Source: SYHX01 sp049317645
GTDB lineage: Bacteria; Bacteroidota; Bacteroidia; UBA7662
Direction: 5' to 3'
Assembly (NCBI GenBank): GCA_049317645.1
Contig: JBMOHV010000010.1
Location: 1-38,576 of the forward strand
DNA: 38,576 nt
The translations under genes and the position numbers were made by a program. Under the pieces are notes generated by a model, which had not been told where the DNA came from, did no database searches, and saw only the letters and a list, made by a program, of their open reading frames with translations. This document shows positions 6,971 to 14,693 of the stretch, in pieces. Position 1 is the first letter of the stretch; each line of letters opens with the position of its first letter.

Positions 6971-8773
6971 TTGCCTTTTTTTCAATCCACCTGGTTTCTT
7001 CGCTTGCTCCAATGGCAAGCGCCGGTAGAAGGTGTTTTGGTTTGGATTCGAACCATCGGCACTCTGGCTTCGGTGGCCTTGATGGTCTTGTACTTTGGTT
7101 TTCCTCTGAGCCTGGAAGGCCAATTTGAAGTCATCAATTACCAAAATTCCCTGATGGGGATTTTTGGGGTTCGCTTTCTCATCCGTTGGCTCTACGCACG
7201 TTTTGACTTGAATTATTCGGCATCGAACCCTTTGGAAACTCTGCTGCTGGGCCTTTGGGCTTTGGAGGGTCTCTTTGCCGGGGTCGGACACCCATGGTTT
7301 TCGAGCCAGGTAGTTTCCTTCGATCAGCTTCTCCCCTACGCTTGGTTTGTGCATACCCTGGCCGTTGGATTGGCTGGACAGGAGATCGTACGCCTCAGCA
7401 ATTCAGTCGTCACCATTCAACTCAAACCAGCTGCAACCCTTATCTTTTCTTTTCTTGTGTTAATCTTAGCAGGGACAGGACTGCTGATGTTGCCTCAAAT
7501 GAGCGTGGGACGGTACGGACTAGGGTTGGAGGATGCTCTTTTTACCTCGGTTTCTGCGGCTTGTGTTACCGGTTTGTCCACCATCGATGTTGGTCAGGTC
7601 TTAACCCTCAAAGGTCAATGGGTTTTGTTGGGGCTCATTCAATTGGGTGGCATTGGCATTCTAACTTTTGCAACTTTTTTTGCGCTTTTTTTAAAAAAAG
7701 GAGTGGGAATTTCCCACCAAGCCATGATAAGGGATTTTATGTCCGAAGAGACCTTGTTTGACGCCAAAAAACTTTTGGGCCAAATCATCTTTTTTTCAAT
7801 ATTCTTTGAATTAGGTGGCGCCCTCCTGATCTATCTATCCTGGCCGGTGGAGGCCCCTTTTGCTGATCAGCCATCGGTCAAGGCCTTTCATTCCATCTTT
7901 CATTCAGTTTCAGCCTTTAACAATGCGGGCTTTGCGCTGTACACCGCCGGCTTGGCAGAACCCTTCCTTTACCATGCCCCTGTTCTAAGGGTGGTTATTG
8001 CTTTGTTAATCGTATTTGGAGGCCTGGGATTTCCGGTCCTGCGCGATCTTTTTGGTTACCGTCAGATGGTAGACCGGCTGCGTGCTCCCTGGAAAAAATG
8101 GAAGCTATCGACTCGTATTTCGGTGTGGACGGCCGTAATCCTGCTTTTGTTTGGAACCTTGGTCTTTGGTGTTTTGGAAGTCAGGGTCGGAGGAACGCTG
8201 GAGGGACAGAGCCCGGCTCGGGTTTTGATTGATTCTTTTTTTGCATCGGCTTCCGCTCGAACAGCAGGCTTCAATACGTTGGATGTGTTAAGTTTTGGAG
8301 TGCCCGCCTGCCTGCTCATGATCTTCTTGATGTTCATCGGTGGTGGTTCTGGCTCGACAGCGGGCGGTATCAAAACCTCCACCTTTACCCTCTTGGTCCT
8401 GGCCGTTTGGTCAACAATCCGTGACAAAAGGCAATTAGAACTTGGCGGACGCTCCATTCCTTTTGATCTCCTCAACAAGGCCTATACCATCTTCTTTTTT
8501 TCGGCCACCTATGTCTTTGTCTGCACCTTTGTTTTGGCGGTTTTGGAGCCCACGATTCCCATTCTCGACCTGGTTTTTGAAGAAATTTCGGCCTTTTGCA
8601 CCGTGGGCCTAACCCGGGGTCCCACCATGGCCATGGGTTCGGCAGGCCGAGCTATTCTGATGTTATCCATGTTTGTAGGACGCGTAGGCACCCTCACCCT
8701 GGCCTTTGCCCTGGCTTCCAAAAGCGAGAACCAGAATTACAGTTACCCCAAAGCCCACGTGCTCATCGGTTAA
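6971..8773 (+). CDS. TrkH/KtrB-type potassium transporter, membrane subunit
   Basis: A roughly 600-residue multi-pass protein with an N-terminal extension of about four membrane segments before the four-repeat pore core. The four filter loops are visible as ACVTGLST, AFNNAGFAL, ARTAGFNTL and AFCTVGLTRG, each with the conserved Gly that lines the K+ filter. TrkH/KtrB proteins take up K+ together with a cytoplasmic TrkA/KtrA regulator; no such gene lies in the window. The reading starts at TTG 6971, because no ATG occurs before the first membrane segments and the previous gene stops 10 nt upstream. It ends the dnaB run and faces the ABC permease gene 19 nt away. Confidence 0.9.
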   Translation: MPFFQSTWFLRLLQWQAPVEGVLVWIRTIGTLASVALMVLYFGFPLSLEGQFEVINYQNSLMGIFGVRFLIRWLYARFDLNYSASNPLETLLLGLWALEGLFAGVGHPWFSSQVVSFDQLLPYAWFVHTLAVGLAGQEIVRLSNSVVTIQLKPAATLIFSFLVLILAGTGLLMLPQMSVGRYGLGLEDALFTSVSAACVTGLSTIDVGQVLTLKGQWVLLGLIQLGGIGILTFATFFALFLKKGVGISHQAMIRDFMSEETLFDAKKLLGQIIFFSIFFELGGALLIYLSWPVEAPFADQPSVKAFHSIFHSVSAFNNAGFALYTAGLAEPFLYHAPVLRVVIALLIVFGGLGFPVLRDLFGYRQMVDRLRAPWKKWKLSTRISVWTAVILLLFGTLVFGVLEVRVGGTLEGQSPARVLIDSFFASASARTAGFNTLDVLSFGVPACLLMIFLMFIGGGSGSTAGGIKTSTFTLLVLAVWSTIRDKRQLELGGRSIPFDLLNKAYTIFFFSATYVFVCTFVLAVLEPTIPILDLVFEEISAFCTVGLTRGPTMAMGSAGRAILMLSMFVGRVGTLTLAFALASKSENQNYSYPKAHVLIG

Positions 8774-8792
8774 GAAGAGCGAGGGCGATGGG

Positions 8793-10040
8793 TTACGATT
8801 GGCGAATGGCTTCAACCGGATCCATGCGACCGGCCCGGACCGCCGGCAAAACACCTGCGATCAAACCAATCAACGCCGATATCACACAGGCGGTGGTTAC
8901 ATTTTTCCAGAGCAACACCAATTCTTGGTCCAACCAGGCGTTGAGGGCCAAAACCATCAGGCCAACACCGATTAGACCCACGATACCCCCCATCAAACTC
9001 AAGACCACCGATTCGATCAAAAACTGCAAAATGACAAAGGAACGCCGGGCGCCCAGGGCCATTTGGATACCAATTTGGGGGGTCCGTTCGTAGACCGATA
9101 CAAACATGATGTTGGCAATCCCAAAACCACCCACCAACAACGAAAATCCACCAACCAACCAACCAATGATCCCGAGGGTGGCAAAGGTGTTTTGGAGTTG
9201 ATTGGCGATGAGTGAAAGTTGATTGAGCGCAAAATTATCTTCCTTGCGGGGAGATAGCCGGCGTATGGCCCTCATGTGGCCCTTCAATTCGGCTTTGAAC
9301 TCCGAAGCAGGCACGCCCGGTCCCGGTTTGGTGATTAAGAGAGGGTAAAAATCTTCAAAACGACTGCCCTTGGTTTTGCGTAGCCACTGCAAAGGCAGAA
9401 GAACGACCTCATCCAGGCTGGTATTGGCTGAATTGTTCCCTTCCAATCGAACGACACCGACCACAAGGGCCTTCTGGCCCATGGCTCGTATGCTGCGTCC
9501 GATGGCTAGCTCCGAGCTCCCAAACAAATCCTTGGCCAATTGAGCGCCCAAAACCACCCTTCGAGCGCCGGCAGCCGATTCGGAAGGTTGAAAAAACCGC
9601 CCTTGCTCCAATTCAAAAGATCTCAGTTGGGGGTAATCGTGGGATACGGCAAAGGCCTTGACCTGGTTACGAACGCGGCCGGGGGCGGTGAGTTTATCCA
9701 ATTCCAGGTCCACCATCATGGCGACTTTGGCCCGGTTGCGGCTGCGCTGTTGCAATTCAAGAAATTCGCGGTACGATGGTTGGGGCCTGGCCATGTATTT
9801 CCACCAAGGATATTCGGAGTTGAAGCCCCAGGGCCACTTTTCGACATAAACCACATCGTTCCCAAGATTGGCAAGGGAGCTCCGAATCTGCAATTCCCAA
9901 GAATCCACCAAGGTAAAAACCGTAATAACCGTGAAAATCCCGATCGAAATCCCCAGCAAGGACAGGAAGGTCCTCAAACGATTGGACCAAAGCGAAAAAA
10001 AGGCCATCCTGGCCCCTTCTCGAAAGGGAAACAACCCCAT
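8793..10040 (-). CDS. ABC transporter permease, MacB/FtsX family
   Basis: A 415-residue permease with the MacB layout. A short N-terminal segment (MAFFSLWSNRLRTFLSLLGI) leads into one membrane helix, then a large extracytoplasmic domain of about 220 residues. Three C-terminal helices include the FtsX coupling region (YERTPQIGIQMALGARR, then FLIESVVLSLMGG). The C-terminus RAGRMDPVEAIRQS is typical. Such permeases work with a LolD/MacB-type ATPase to move lipoproteins, peptides or drugs across the envelope; an ATPase of that type is encoded at 12798-13541 in a different operon. The ATG at 10040 is preferred over a frame start at 10067 by comparison with related N-termini. It is divergent from queA. 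Confidence 0.88.
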   Translation of the reverse strand: MGLFPFREGARMAFFSLWSNRLRTFLSLLGISIGIFTVITVFTLVDSWELQIRSSLANLGNDVVYVEKWPWGFNSEYPWWKYMARPQPSYREFLELQQRSRNRAKVAMMVDLELDKLTAPGRVRNQVKAFAVSHDYPQLRSFELEQGRFFQPSESAAGARRVVLGAQLAKDLFGSSELAIGRSIRAMGQKALVVGVVRLEGNNSANTSLDEVVLLPLQWLRKTKGSRFEDFYPLLITKPGPGVPASEFKAELKGHMRAIRRLSPRKEDNFALNQLSLIANQLQNTFATLGIIGWLVGGFSLLVGGFGIANIMFVSVYERTPQIGIQMALGARRSFVILQFLIESVVLSLMGGIVGLIGVGLMVLALNAWLDQELVLLWKNVTTACVISALIGLIAGVLPAVRAGRMDPVEAIRQS

Positions 10041-10098
10041 GCCTGTTTTTGAAACTGGACCCAGCAAAACGATTCGGATTAACGCCTCAAGTTTACAT

Positions 10099-10106
10099 TA
10101 TCTTTG
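10099..10106 (+). promoter_or_regulatory. queA promoter, -7 box TATCTTTG
   Basis: An exact TATCTTTG lies 29 nt before the proposed TTG start of queA. It falls inside the longer open frame, which supports the downstream start. On the opposite strand TAAACTTG (10088-10095), a one-mismatch box, could serve the divergent permease gene. Confidence 0.5.
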
Positions 10107-10135
10107 ACCTTTCTTCCCAAAAAACACCCCTGCCC

Positions 10136-11185
10136 TTGAAATTATCCGAATTTAAGTTCGAGCTCCCCTCCAGCCTGATCGCTGCCCAACCGCTGCCCAA
10201 CCGGGATGATTCTCGGATGATGGTCATCAACCGCAAAACCCAAACCATTGAACACAGGCTATTTCGGGATATCCTGGACCTGTTCAGCGAAGGCGACAGC
10301 TTGGTTTTGAACAATTCCAAAGTCTTCCGGGCCCGCATGTATGGCAACAAAGAGAAGTCCGGTGCCATGATCGAAGTCTTCTTGCTGAGAGAATTGAACG
10401 CAACAATGCGCATGTGGGATGCCTTGGTCGATCCGGCCCGGAAAATTCGGGTAGGCAACAAGCTTTATTTTGGGGAAAACGACGAGTTAATCGCCGAAGT
10501 GGTGGACAATACCACCTCCCGCGGCAGGACCATTCGATTCATTTTCGATGGCGATGACGAAGGTTACCGGAAAGCCCTCACCACCTTTGGAGAAACACCT
10601 CTACCCAAGGAAATGGGAAGGGATGTACAGCCCGAAGACGAGGAACGCTACCAAACCATTTTTGCCAAGAGGATTGGCGCTGTTGCTGCTCCTACTGCCG
10701 GCATGCATTTTAGCAGGGCCGTTCTCAAGCGCATGGAATTGAAAGGCATCGAAACACCTGAAATCACATTGCACGTTGGACTTGGCGTCTTTAAGCCGGT
10801 CGAGGTCGAAGATCTCACCAAGCACAAACCTGAATCCGAGTACTTTGAGGTGGATGAAACCGCGGCCCAAGTCATTAACCACAGTCTCATGAACAACCAC
10901 CGGATCTGTGCGGTGGGAACCACGACGCTACGGGCCTTGGAGGCTTCCATGTCAGCCGGTCGCAAAGTCAAACCCACCACCGGTTGGACCGATAAATTCA
11001 TGTTTCCACCGCATAAATTTCAATTAGCAGATTCCCTCTTGACGAATTTTCAATTACCGGAATCCACCTCCTTGATGATTGCCTCATCTTTTGCGGGTCA
11101 GGATTTTTTGCGCGAAGTCTACAGCGTGGCCATCAGCGAAAAGTATCGCTTTTTCGCCTACGGGGACGCGCTGCTGATTCTCTGA
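10136..11185 (+). CDS. queA: S-adenosylmethionine:tRNA ribosyltransferase-isomerase (queuosine synthesis)
   Basis: A 349-residue enzyme that transfers the ribosyl part of S-adenosylmethionine to preQ1 in tRNA, giving epoxyqueuosine. The N-terminus KLSEFKFELPSSLIAAQPLP is the standard QueA start. Further blocks are NDSKV-like NNSKVFRAR, GAVAAPTAGMHF, HVGLGVFKPV, and a C-terminal FFAYGDALLIL. The open frame runs up to 10049, but the first 29 codons lie across the predicted promoter and overlap nothing conserved. TTG at 10136 gives the family N-terminus exactly. No other queuosine gene is in the window. Confidence 0.93.
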   Translation: MKLSEFKFELPSSLIAAQPLPNRDDSRMMVINRKTQTIEHRLFRDILDLFSEGDSLVLNNSKVFRARMYGNKEKSGAMIEVFLLRELNATMRMWDALVDPARKIRVGNKLYFGENDELIAEVVDNTTSRGRTIRFIFDGDDEGYRKALTTFGETPLPKEMGRDVQPEDEERYQTIFAKRIGAVAAPTAGMHFSRAVLKRMELKGIETPEITLHVGLGVFKPVEVEDLTKHKPESEYFEVDETAAQVINHSLMNNHRICAVGTTTLRALEASMSAGRKVKPTTGWTDKFMFPPHKFQLADSLLTNFQLPESTSLMIASSFAGQDFLREVYSVAISEKYRFFAYGDALLIL

Positions 11186-11200
11186 TTGCGCTGCTGATTC
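11168..11200 (+). repeat. 13-bp direct repeat across the queA stop codon
   Basis: GCGCTGCTGATTC occurs at 11168-11180 (last codons of queA) and again at 11188-11200, 20 bp apart. It looks like a small local duplication of the gene end. Confidence 0.7.
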
Positions 11201-11232
11201 CTTTATTGAAATCCTAGCCCTCTTCGATTTTT

Positions 11233-11240
11233 TAATTTTC
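11233..11240 (+). promoter_or_regulatory. Possible terC-like gene promoter (TAATTTTC)
   Basis: TAATTTTC is one mismatch from TAnnTTTG and ends 4 nt before the ATG at 11245. The spacing to the start is the same as for dnaB and the GNAT gene. Confidence 0.35.
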
Positions 11241-11244
11241 CCCT

Positions 11245-11964
11245 ATGGAATGGTTGGTCTCTTTGTTAACCCTAACAATCCTGGAAATCGTCCTAGGAAT
11301 TGATAACATTATCTTTATTTCGATTCTAACCGAGAAGCTCCCGGCCTTGGAGCGTCGCAAAATTCAGCGCCTGGGCTTGCTCCTGGCCCTTGGATTCAGA
11401 ATTGTTTTGTTGTTGAGCATTAGCTGGTTGCTTGGCCTAACCGAGGCCCTGTTTACGTTGGGGCCCTGGGCCCCTAGTACCAAGGATTTGGTTCTATTGG
11501 GTGGCGGACTTTTCCTACTCGCCAAAACCACATCGGAATTACACTCCAAAGTGAATCACTTGGAGCACCGAGGAGAACACCCCGACGAGGCCCCCTCCAA
11601 AAAGCAGGGCGCCAAGGCCGGGACTTGGCTCATCGCACAGATTGTCTTGATTGACATGGTCTTTTCTTTTGACTCCATTTTGACGGCCATCGGCCTCAGC
11701 GATCAAATCCAGGTGATGATTGCCGCCATTGTTATTTCGATGGGCGTCATGCTCGCCCTGGCGGATCAAATTGGGCAATTCATCCAAAAGCAGCCTTCCC
11801 TCCAAATTCTGGCACTCTCCTTCTTGATGTTGATTGGATTTATGCTTCTGGTGGAAGGCTTCCACTTCGAAGTGCCCAAAGGTTATCTGTATTTCGCTTT
11901 GGCCTTTTCGACCACGGTGGAACTCTTGCGTCAGCGCTTTGAGCGCAAGCAACCAGGGGCTTAG
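11245..11964 (+). CDS. TerC-family integral membrane protein
   Basis: A 239-residue protein with about seven membrane helices. Family marks are the N-terminal LEIVLGIDNIIFISIL and the second half IDMVFSFDSILTAIGL, both with membrane-embedded Asp residues linked to metal handling. A hydrophilic loop with many Lys/Glu residues lies near residues 100-125. TerC-family proteins are tied to tellurite resistance or to manganese efflux; which applies here cannot be told. Its stop codon overlaps the stop of the converging DUF2795 gene (11961-11964). Confidence 0.9.
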   Translation: MEWLVSLLTLTILEIVLGIDNIIFISILTEKLPALERRKIQRLGLLLALGFRIVLLLSISWLLGLTEALFTLGPWAPSTKDLVLLGGGLFLLAKTTSELHSKVNHLEHRGEHPDEAPSKKQGAKAGTWLIAQIVLIDMVFSFDSILTAIGLSDQIQVMIAAIVISMGVMLALADQIGQFIQKQPSLQILALSFLMLIGFMLLVEGFHFEVPKGYLYFALAFSTTVELLRQRFERKQPGA

Positions 11965-12182
11965 TACTCGTCTTCGTTAAAAAAGAAATCGTCCTTGGTC
12001 GGATAATCCGGCCAGATTTCTTCAATCGTTTCGTACGGTTCCCCGTCGTCTTCGAGTTCCTGTAAATTTTCGATGACCTCCATGGGGGCCCCTGACCGAA
12101 TGGCGTAATCGATCAGTTCCTCCTTGGTGGCGGGCCAAGGGGCGTCTTCGAGGTGAGAAGCCAATTCGAGCGTCCAATACAT
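11961..12182 (-). CDS. DUF2795 domain protein, conserved small acidic protein
   Basis: A 73-residue protein beginning MYWTLELASHLEDAPWPATK and ending in a very acidic, aromatic tail (DYPTKDDFFFNEDEY). It contains the DUF2795 motif KEELIDYAIRSGAP. The same short protein is widespread in Bacteroidota with almost invariant length, but its function is unknown. The open frame runs on to 12302, but the ATG at 12182 gives the conserved N-terminus and lies about 20 nt behind a strong promoter. Confidence 0.88.
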   Translation of the reverse strand: MYWTLELASHLEDAPWPATKEELIDYAIRSGAPMEVIENLQELEDDGEPYETIEEIWPDYPTKDDFFFNEDEY

Positions 12183-12202
12183 AGGTGATGTTGAATTGTG
12201 GG

Positions 12203-12232
12203 CAAAGATAGACGATTCGGGCAACGAGTCAA
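12203..12232 (-). promoter_or_regulatory. Promoter of the DUF2795 gene (TTG, 19 nt, TATCTTTG)
   Basis: On the minus strand a TTG (12230-12232), a 19-nt spacer and TATCTTTG (12203-12210) form a full Bacteroidota promoter, 20 nt before the ATG. The -33 element overlaps the stop codon of the adenosyltransferase gene (12229-12231). Confidence 0.7.
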
Positions 12233-12801
12233 GTCCCCCGAGCAGGGTTCCACAAAGTGGCTTCGCAACCCCTGGCTCGGAGTATTTCCCGGGCCAAAAC
12301 AAAGAGATAATCCGACAATCGGTTCAGGGTGATGATCGCAGGAGCCAGCCTTTCGCCCTCCTCGGGAAGGGCTTCGGTCAAGGCCACGGCTTGTCGCTCA
12401 GCACGGCGACAAACGGTGCGAACCACCTGGCACATGGCTGAAACCGGGTGCCCCCCTGACAGGATAAAATTTCGGAGGGGCGGCAAACCCGCATCCAATC
12501 GGTCCATTTCCAATTCCAAGGCTGGTACCAATTCAACCGAGATGGCTGGAAGTTTCCAGGCCTGGACCTGCTGTGCATTTTCGGCCGCCAAATGCGAGCC
12601 CAGGACAAACAAGGCTTCCTGGATTCGGGTCAGGAGGTCTCTGTAGGTCTCCATGCCTTCCTGCTCTTTGAGCAGCCCAATCCAAGCATTCAGCTCGTCG
12701 ATGGTTCCGTAGGCCTCGAGCCGGGGGTCCGATTTGGAAACCCGTTGTCCTCCTAGCAAGGAGCTCTGACCAGCATCCCCGGTTTTGGTATAAATTTTCA
12801 T
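12229..12801 (-). CDS. ATP:cob(I)alamin adenosyltransferase, PduO type
   Basis: A 190-residue enzyme that adenosylates cob(I)alamin to make coenzyme B12. The N-terminal TKTGDAGQSSLLGG forms the ATP-binding loop. Further marks are YGTIDELNAWIGLLK and the C-terminal VCRRAERQAV and LNRLSDYLFVLAR, the latter two forming the active-site helices. Length is normal for the PduO class. It overlaps the preceding ABC ATPase gene by an ATGA (12798-12801), so the two are translationally coupled. No other cobalamin gene is nearby; the job may be to load a B12-dependent enzyme encoded elsewhere. Confidence 0.92.
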   Translation of the reverse strand: MKIYTKTGDAGQSSLLGGQRVSKSDPRLEAYGTIDELNAWIGLLKEQEGMETYRDLLTRIQEALFVLGSHLAAENAQQVQAWKLPAISVELVPALELEMDRLDAGLPPLRNFILSGGHPVSAMCQVVRTVCRRAERQAVALTEALPEEGERLAPAIITLNRLSDYLFVLAREILRARGCEATLWNPARGT

Positions 12802-13541
12802 GCCGTATTGTTCAAGAGCGATGGTGAAATCGAACCAACGCGCTGGGGTTTTTGGGTTTGATCGGATTCGACCACCCCGTCTTTGAGGCGTACCATTCGA
12901 TGGGCATGCCGCGCGATATCTTCTTCGTGGGTTACCAAAACGATGGTATTGCCCAGGGCATGAATCGTGGCAAAAAGTTCCATGATCTCGATGGATGTCT
13001 TGGAATCCAGGTTGCCGGTGGGCTCATCGGCCAAAATCAAGGAAGGTCGATTGACCAATGCACGGGCCACCGCAACGCGCTGCCGTTGGCCCCCGGATAA
13101 CTCGTTGGGTTTGTGAGATACCCGATCTCCCAGACCCACTTGATTCAGAACCTCGAGCGCTCTTTCTCGGCGTTGGGCTTCTGAAACCCCGGCATAAATG
13201 AGTGGCAGAGCCACGTTATCCAAGGCCGACAAGCGGGGCAGTAGATTAAACGTTTGAAAAACAAACCCTATTTCTTTGTTACGAATCTGCGCCAATTGAT
13301 TATCACTCAAGCCAGCAACGTCTTGGCCGTTGAGCCAATAAGATCCGGCGCTGGGAGAATCCAGGCAACCAATCAGATTCATCAAAGTGGACTTCCCTGA
13401 ACCCGAAGGCCCCATCAAGGCCACATACTCGTTGCGCTCGATGCTCAAATCCACCCCACGAAGGGCGTAGATGGTTTCATCCCCCATCCGGTACAATCGT
13501 TGGATTCCCTGCAGAGCGATGATGGTGGTATCCTGAATCAT
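12798..13541 (-). CDS. ABC transporter ATP-binding protein, LolD/MacB type
   Basis: A 247-residue ATPase. Walker A is GPSGSGKST (44-52), followed by the Q-loop VFQTFNLLPRLSA, signature LSGGQRQRVAVARAL, Walker B LILADEPTGNLDS and the H-loop LVTHEEDIA. The subfamily (MacB/LolD, with QTFNLLPRLSALDNV) powers FtsX-fold permeases. A likely partner is the permease at 8793-10040, though that is an inference from family match and proximity. Overlap with gatC upstream and the adenosyltransferase downstream is by ATGA at each junction. Confidence 0.9.
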   Translation of the reverse strand: MIQDTTIIALQGIQRLYRMGDETIYALRGVDLSIERNEYVALMGPSGSGKSTLMNLIGCLDSPSAGSYWLNGQDVAGLSDNQLAQIRNKEIGFVFQTFNLLPRLSALDNVALPLIYAGVSEAQRRERALEVLNQVGLGDRVSHKPNELSGGQRQRVAVARALVNRPSLILADEPTGNLDSKTSIEIMELFATIHALGNTIVLVTHEEDIARHAHRMVRLKDGVVESDQTQKPQRVGSISPSLLNNTA

Positions 13542-13837
13542 CCGCCGGATTTCTTAAGGACTTTGGGGACCCGGAAATAATCAGAATCCTTGGATGGGGC
13601 GTTCATGAGGGCCTCCTCGTGGTTGGTTTCGGCGATGACCCGATCTTCACGGGGCGGCAAGCCGTTTTCGTTCATGTAAACCAACGGAGCGACCCCTTCG
13701 GTGGGGGCCTGATCCAAAACCTTGGCGTATTCCAGGAAACGATTCATGTCTTCAAGCATGGCATCGGCCCGGTCCGGGTCCCATTCCAAACGGGCCAGGT
13801 GGGTGATGTGCTCCAGAGTTTCGAGGTTGACCTTCAT
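13538..13837 (-). CDS. gatC: Asp-tRNA(Asn)/Glu-tRNA(Gln) amidotransferase subunit C
   Basis: A 99-residue subunit of the GatCAB complex, which converts Glu-tRNA(Gln) or Asp-tRNA(Asn) to the amidated forms. Marks are ETLEHITHLARLEW at the start, the middle VLDQAPTEGVAPL, and the conserved C-terminal LPPREDRV and APSKDSDYFRVPKVL. The open frame continues to 14083 inside the acyltransferase gene in another frame; the ATG at 13837 gives the standard N-terminus 4 nt after that gene's stop. gatA and gatB are not in the window. Confidence 0.93.
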   Translation of the reverse strand: MKVNLETLEHITHLARLEWDPDRADAMLEDMNRFLEYAKVLDQAPTEGVAPLVYMNENGLPPREDRVIAETNHEEALMNAPSKDSDYFRVPKVLKKSGG

Positions 13838-13841
13838 GTGC

Positions 13842-14654
13842 TTAGCGTTGTGGGGGCGGTACGATGGGGGCGGTACGGGATAAATCTTCGGATATGCTAT
13901 CGAAGCAACGATTGCGCAGACTCCTTTCGTCCGTCTTGAGCTGGGTGACCTCCAAAGGTTCCAGCAACCGGACCCGGCATAAACCTGATCGCAAAAAATG
14001 ATAGGGACATTCGGGGAGTATTTTCCACGTATCCGGCAAAGATACGGGCAAGATCGTAGCCCCTTGCTGAAGGGCCATCGCAAAGGGAGAAACCCGGAAA
14101 GGCGTCATTTGGGGAGCCTGCGCCAAAATCCCTCCCTCCGGAAAGACCACGACGGCGGAACCGCGGGTCCAAAATGCCTCGGCCCGCTTGTAGGCTTTCA
14201 CCGAACCTTGGGCCGAACCGCGGGGGATGGCAATGTCCATGGTTCGAAAAAAATGTCGAAAAAACGGAATGCGTAGAAGTTCGGATTTCGCGACAAAATG
14301 CAAATCCAGCGGGAGTGCGGCGGCCAAAATCGGAATGTCCAAATACGAAAAATGGTTCGCCACCACCAGGAGCCTGCTGGAATCCAAAGGCACCTTGCCT
14401 TCCAAACGAATACGTATGCCAAACAAAACGGCAATACTTCGAGCCCAAACGGCGCGCCACTTCAGAGCCCATTTGTAGCGACTTGGATCAGCCATACACC
14501 ATCGAAAAAATGGATACGACAACCCAAAAAAGACACCAAAATAAAGCAAACAGAGGTAGGCCCTGAACCGGTAATACCCAAAACGCCACGGGTGTTGGCG
14601 TATGCTCTGGTATAGTTCGTCGGCGCTTTGGGGAGCGGGGCCTGAAAGGGGCAT
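13842..14654 (-). CDS. 1-acyl-sn-glycerol-3-phosphate acyltransferase (PlsC family)
   Basis: A 270-residue membrane-associated acyltransferase of phospholipid synthesis. The catalytic block NHFSYLD (the NHxxxxD motif) lies near residue 100, a glycerophosphate-binding region includes RGSAQGSVKAYKRA, and FPEGGI gives the third block. One or two hydrophobic segments lie near residues 35-85. The open frame begins at a GTG (14657), but the ATG at 14654 is the better start. It heads an operon with gatC, the ABC ATPase and the adenosyltransferase, and is divergent from trpS. Confidence 0.9.
   Translation of the reverse strand: MPLSGPAPQSADELYQSIRQHPWRFGYYRFRAYLCLLYFGVFFGLSYPFFRWCMADPSRYKWALKWRAVWARSIAVLFGIRIRLEGKVPLDSSRLLVVANHFSYLDIPILAAALPLDLHFVAKSELLRIPFFRHFFRTMDIAIPRGSAQGSVKAYKRAEAFWTRGSAVVVFPEGGILAQAPQMTPFRVSPFAMALQQGATILPVSLPDTWKILPECPYHFLRSGLCRVRLLEPLEVTQLKTDERSLRNRCFDSISEDLSRTAPIVPPPQR
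13851..13878 (+). repeat. Two copies of a 14-bp tandem repeat at the plsC-like gene end
   Basis: TGGGGGCGGTACGA (13851-13864) is followed directly by TGGGGGCGGTACGG (13865-13878). They encode the last residues of the acyltransferase (Pro-rich, minus strand). Confidence 0.7.
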
Positions 14655-14660
14655 CACGGG

Positions 14661-14668
14661 TCAAGATA
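14661..14668 (-). promoter_or_regulatory. Possible plsC operon promoter (TATCTTGA)
   Basis: The minus strand reads TATCTTGA, a partial TAnnTTTG match, 6 nt before the ATG at 14654. Confidence 0.3.
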
Positions 14669-14682
14669 AGGCGCCCACCCCG

Positions 14683-14689
14683 TATTTTG
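14683..14689 (+). promoter_or_regulatory. Possible trpS promoter (TATTTTG)
   Basis: TATTTTG is one T shorter than the consensus and ends 4 nt before the trpS ATG. It is divergent from the plsC-side box 14 nt away. Confidence 0.3.
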
Positions 14690-14693
14690 CACC

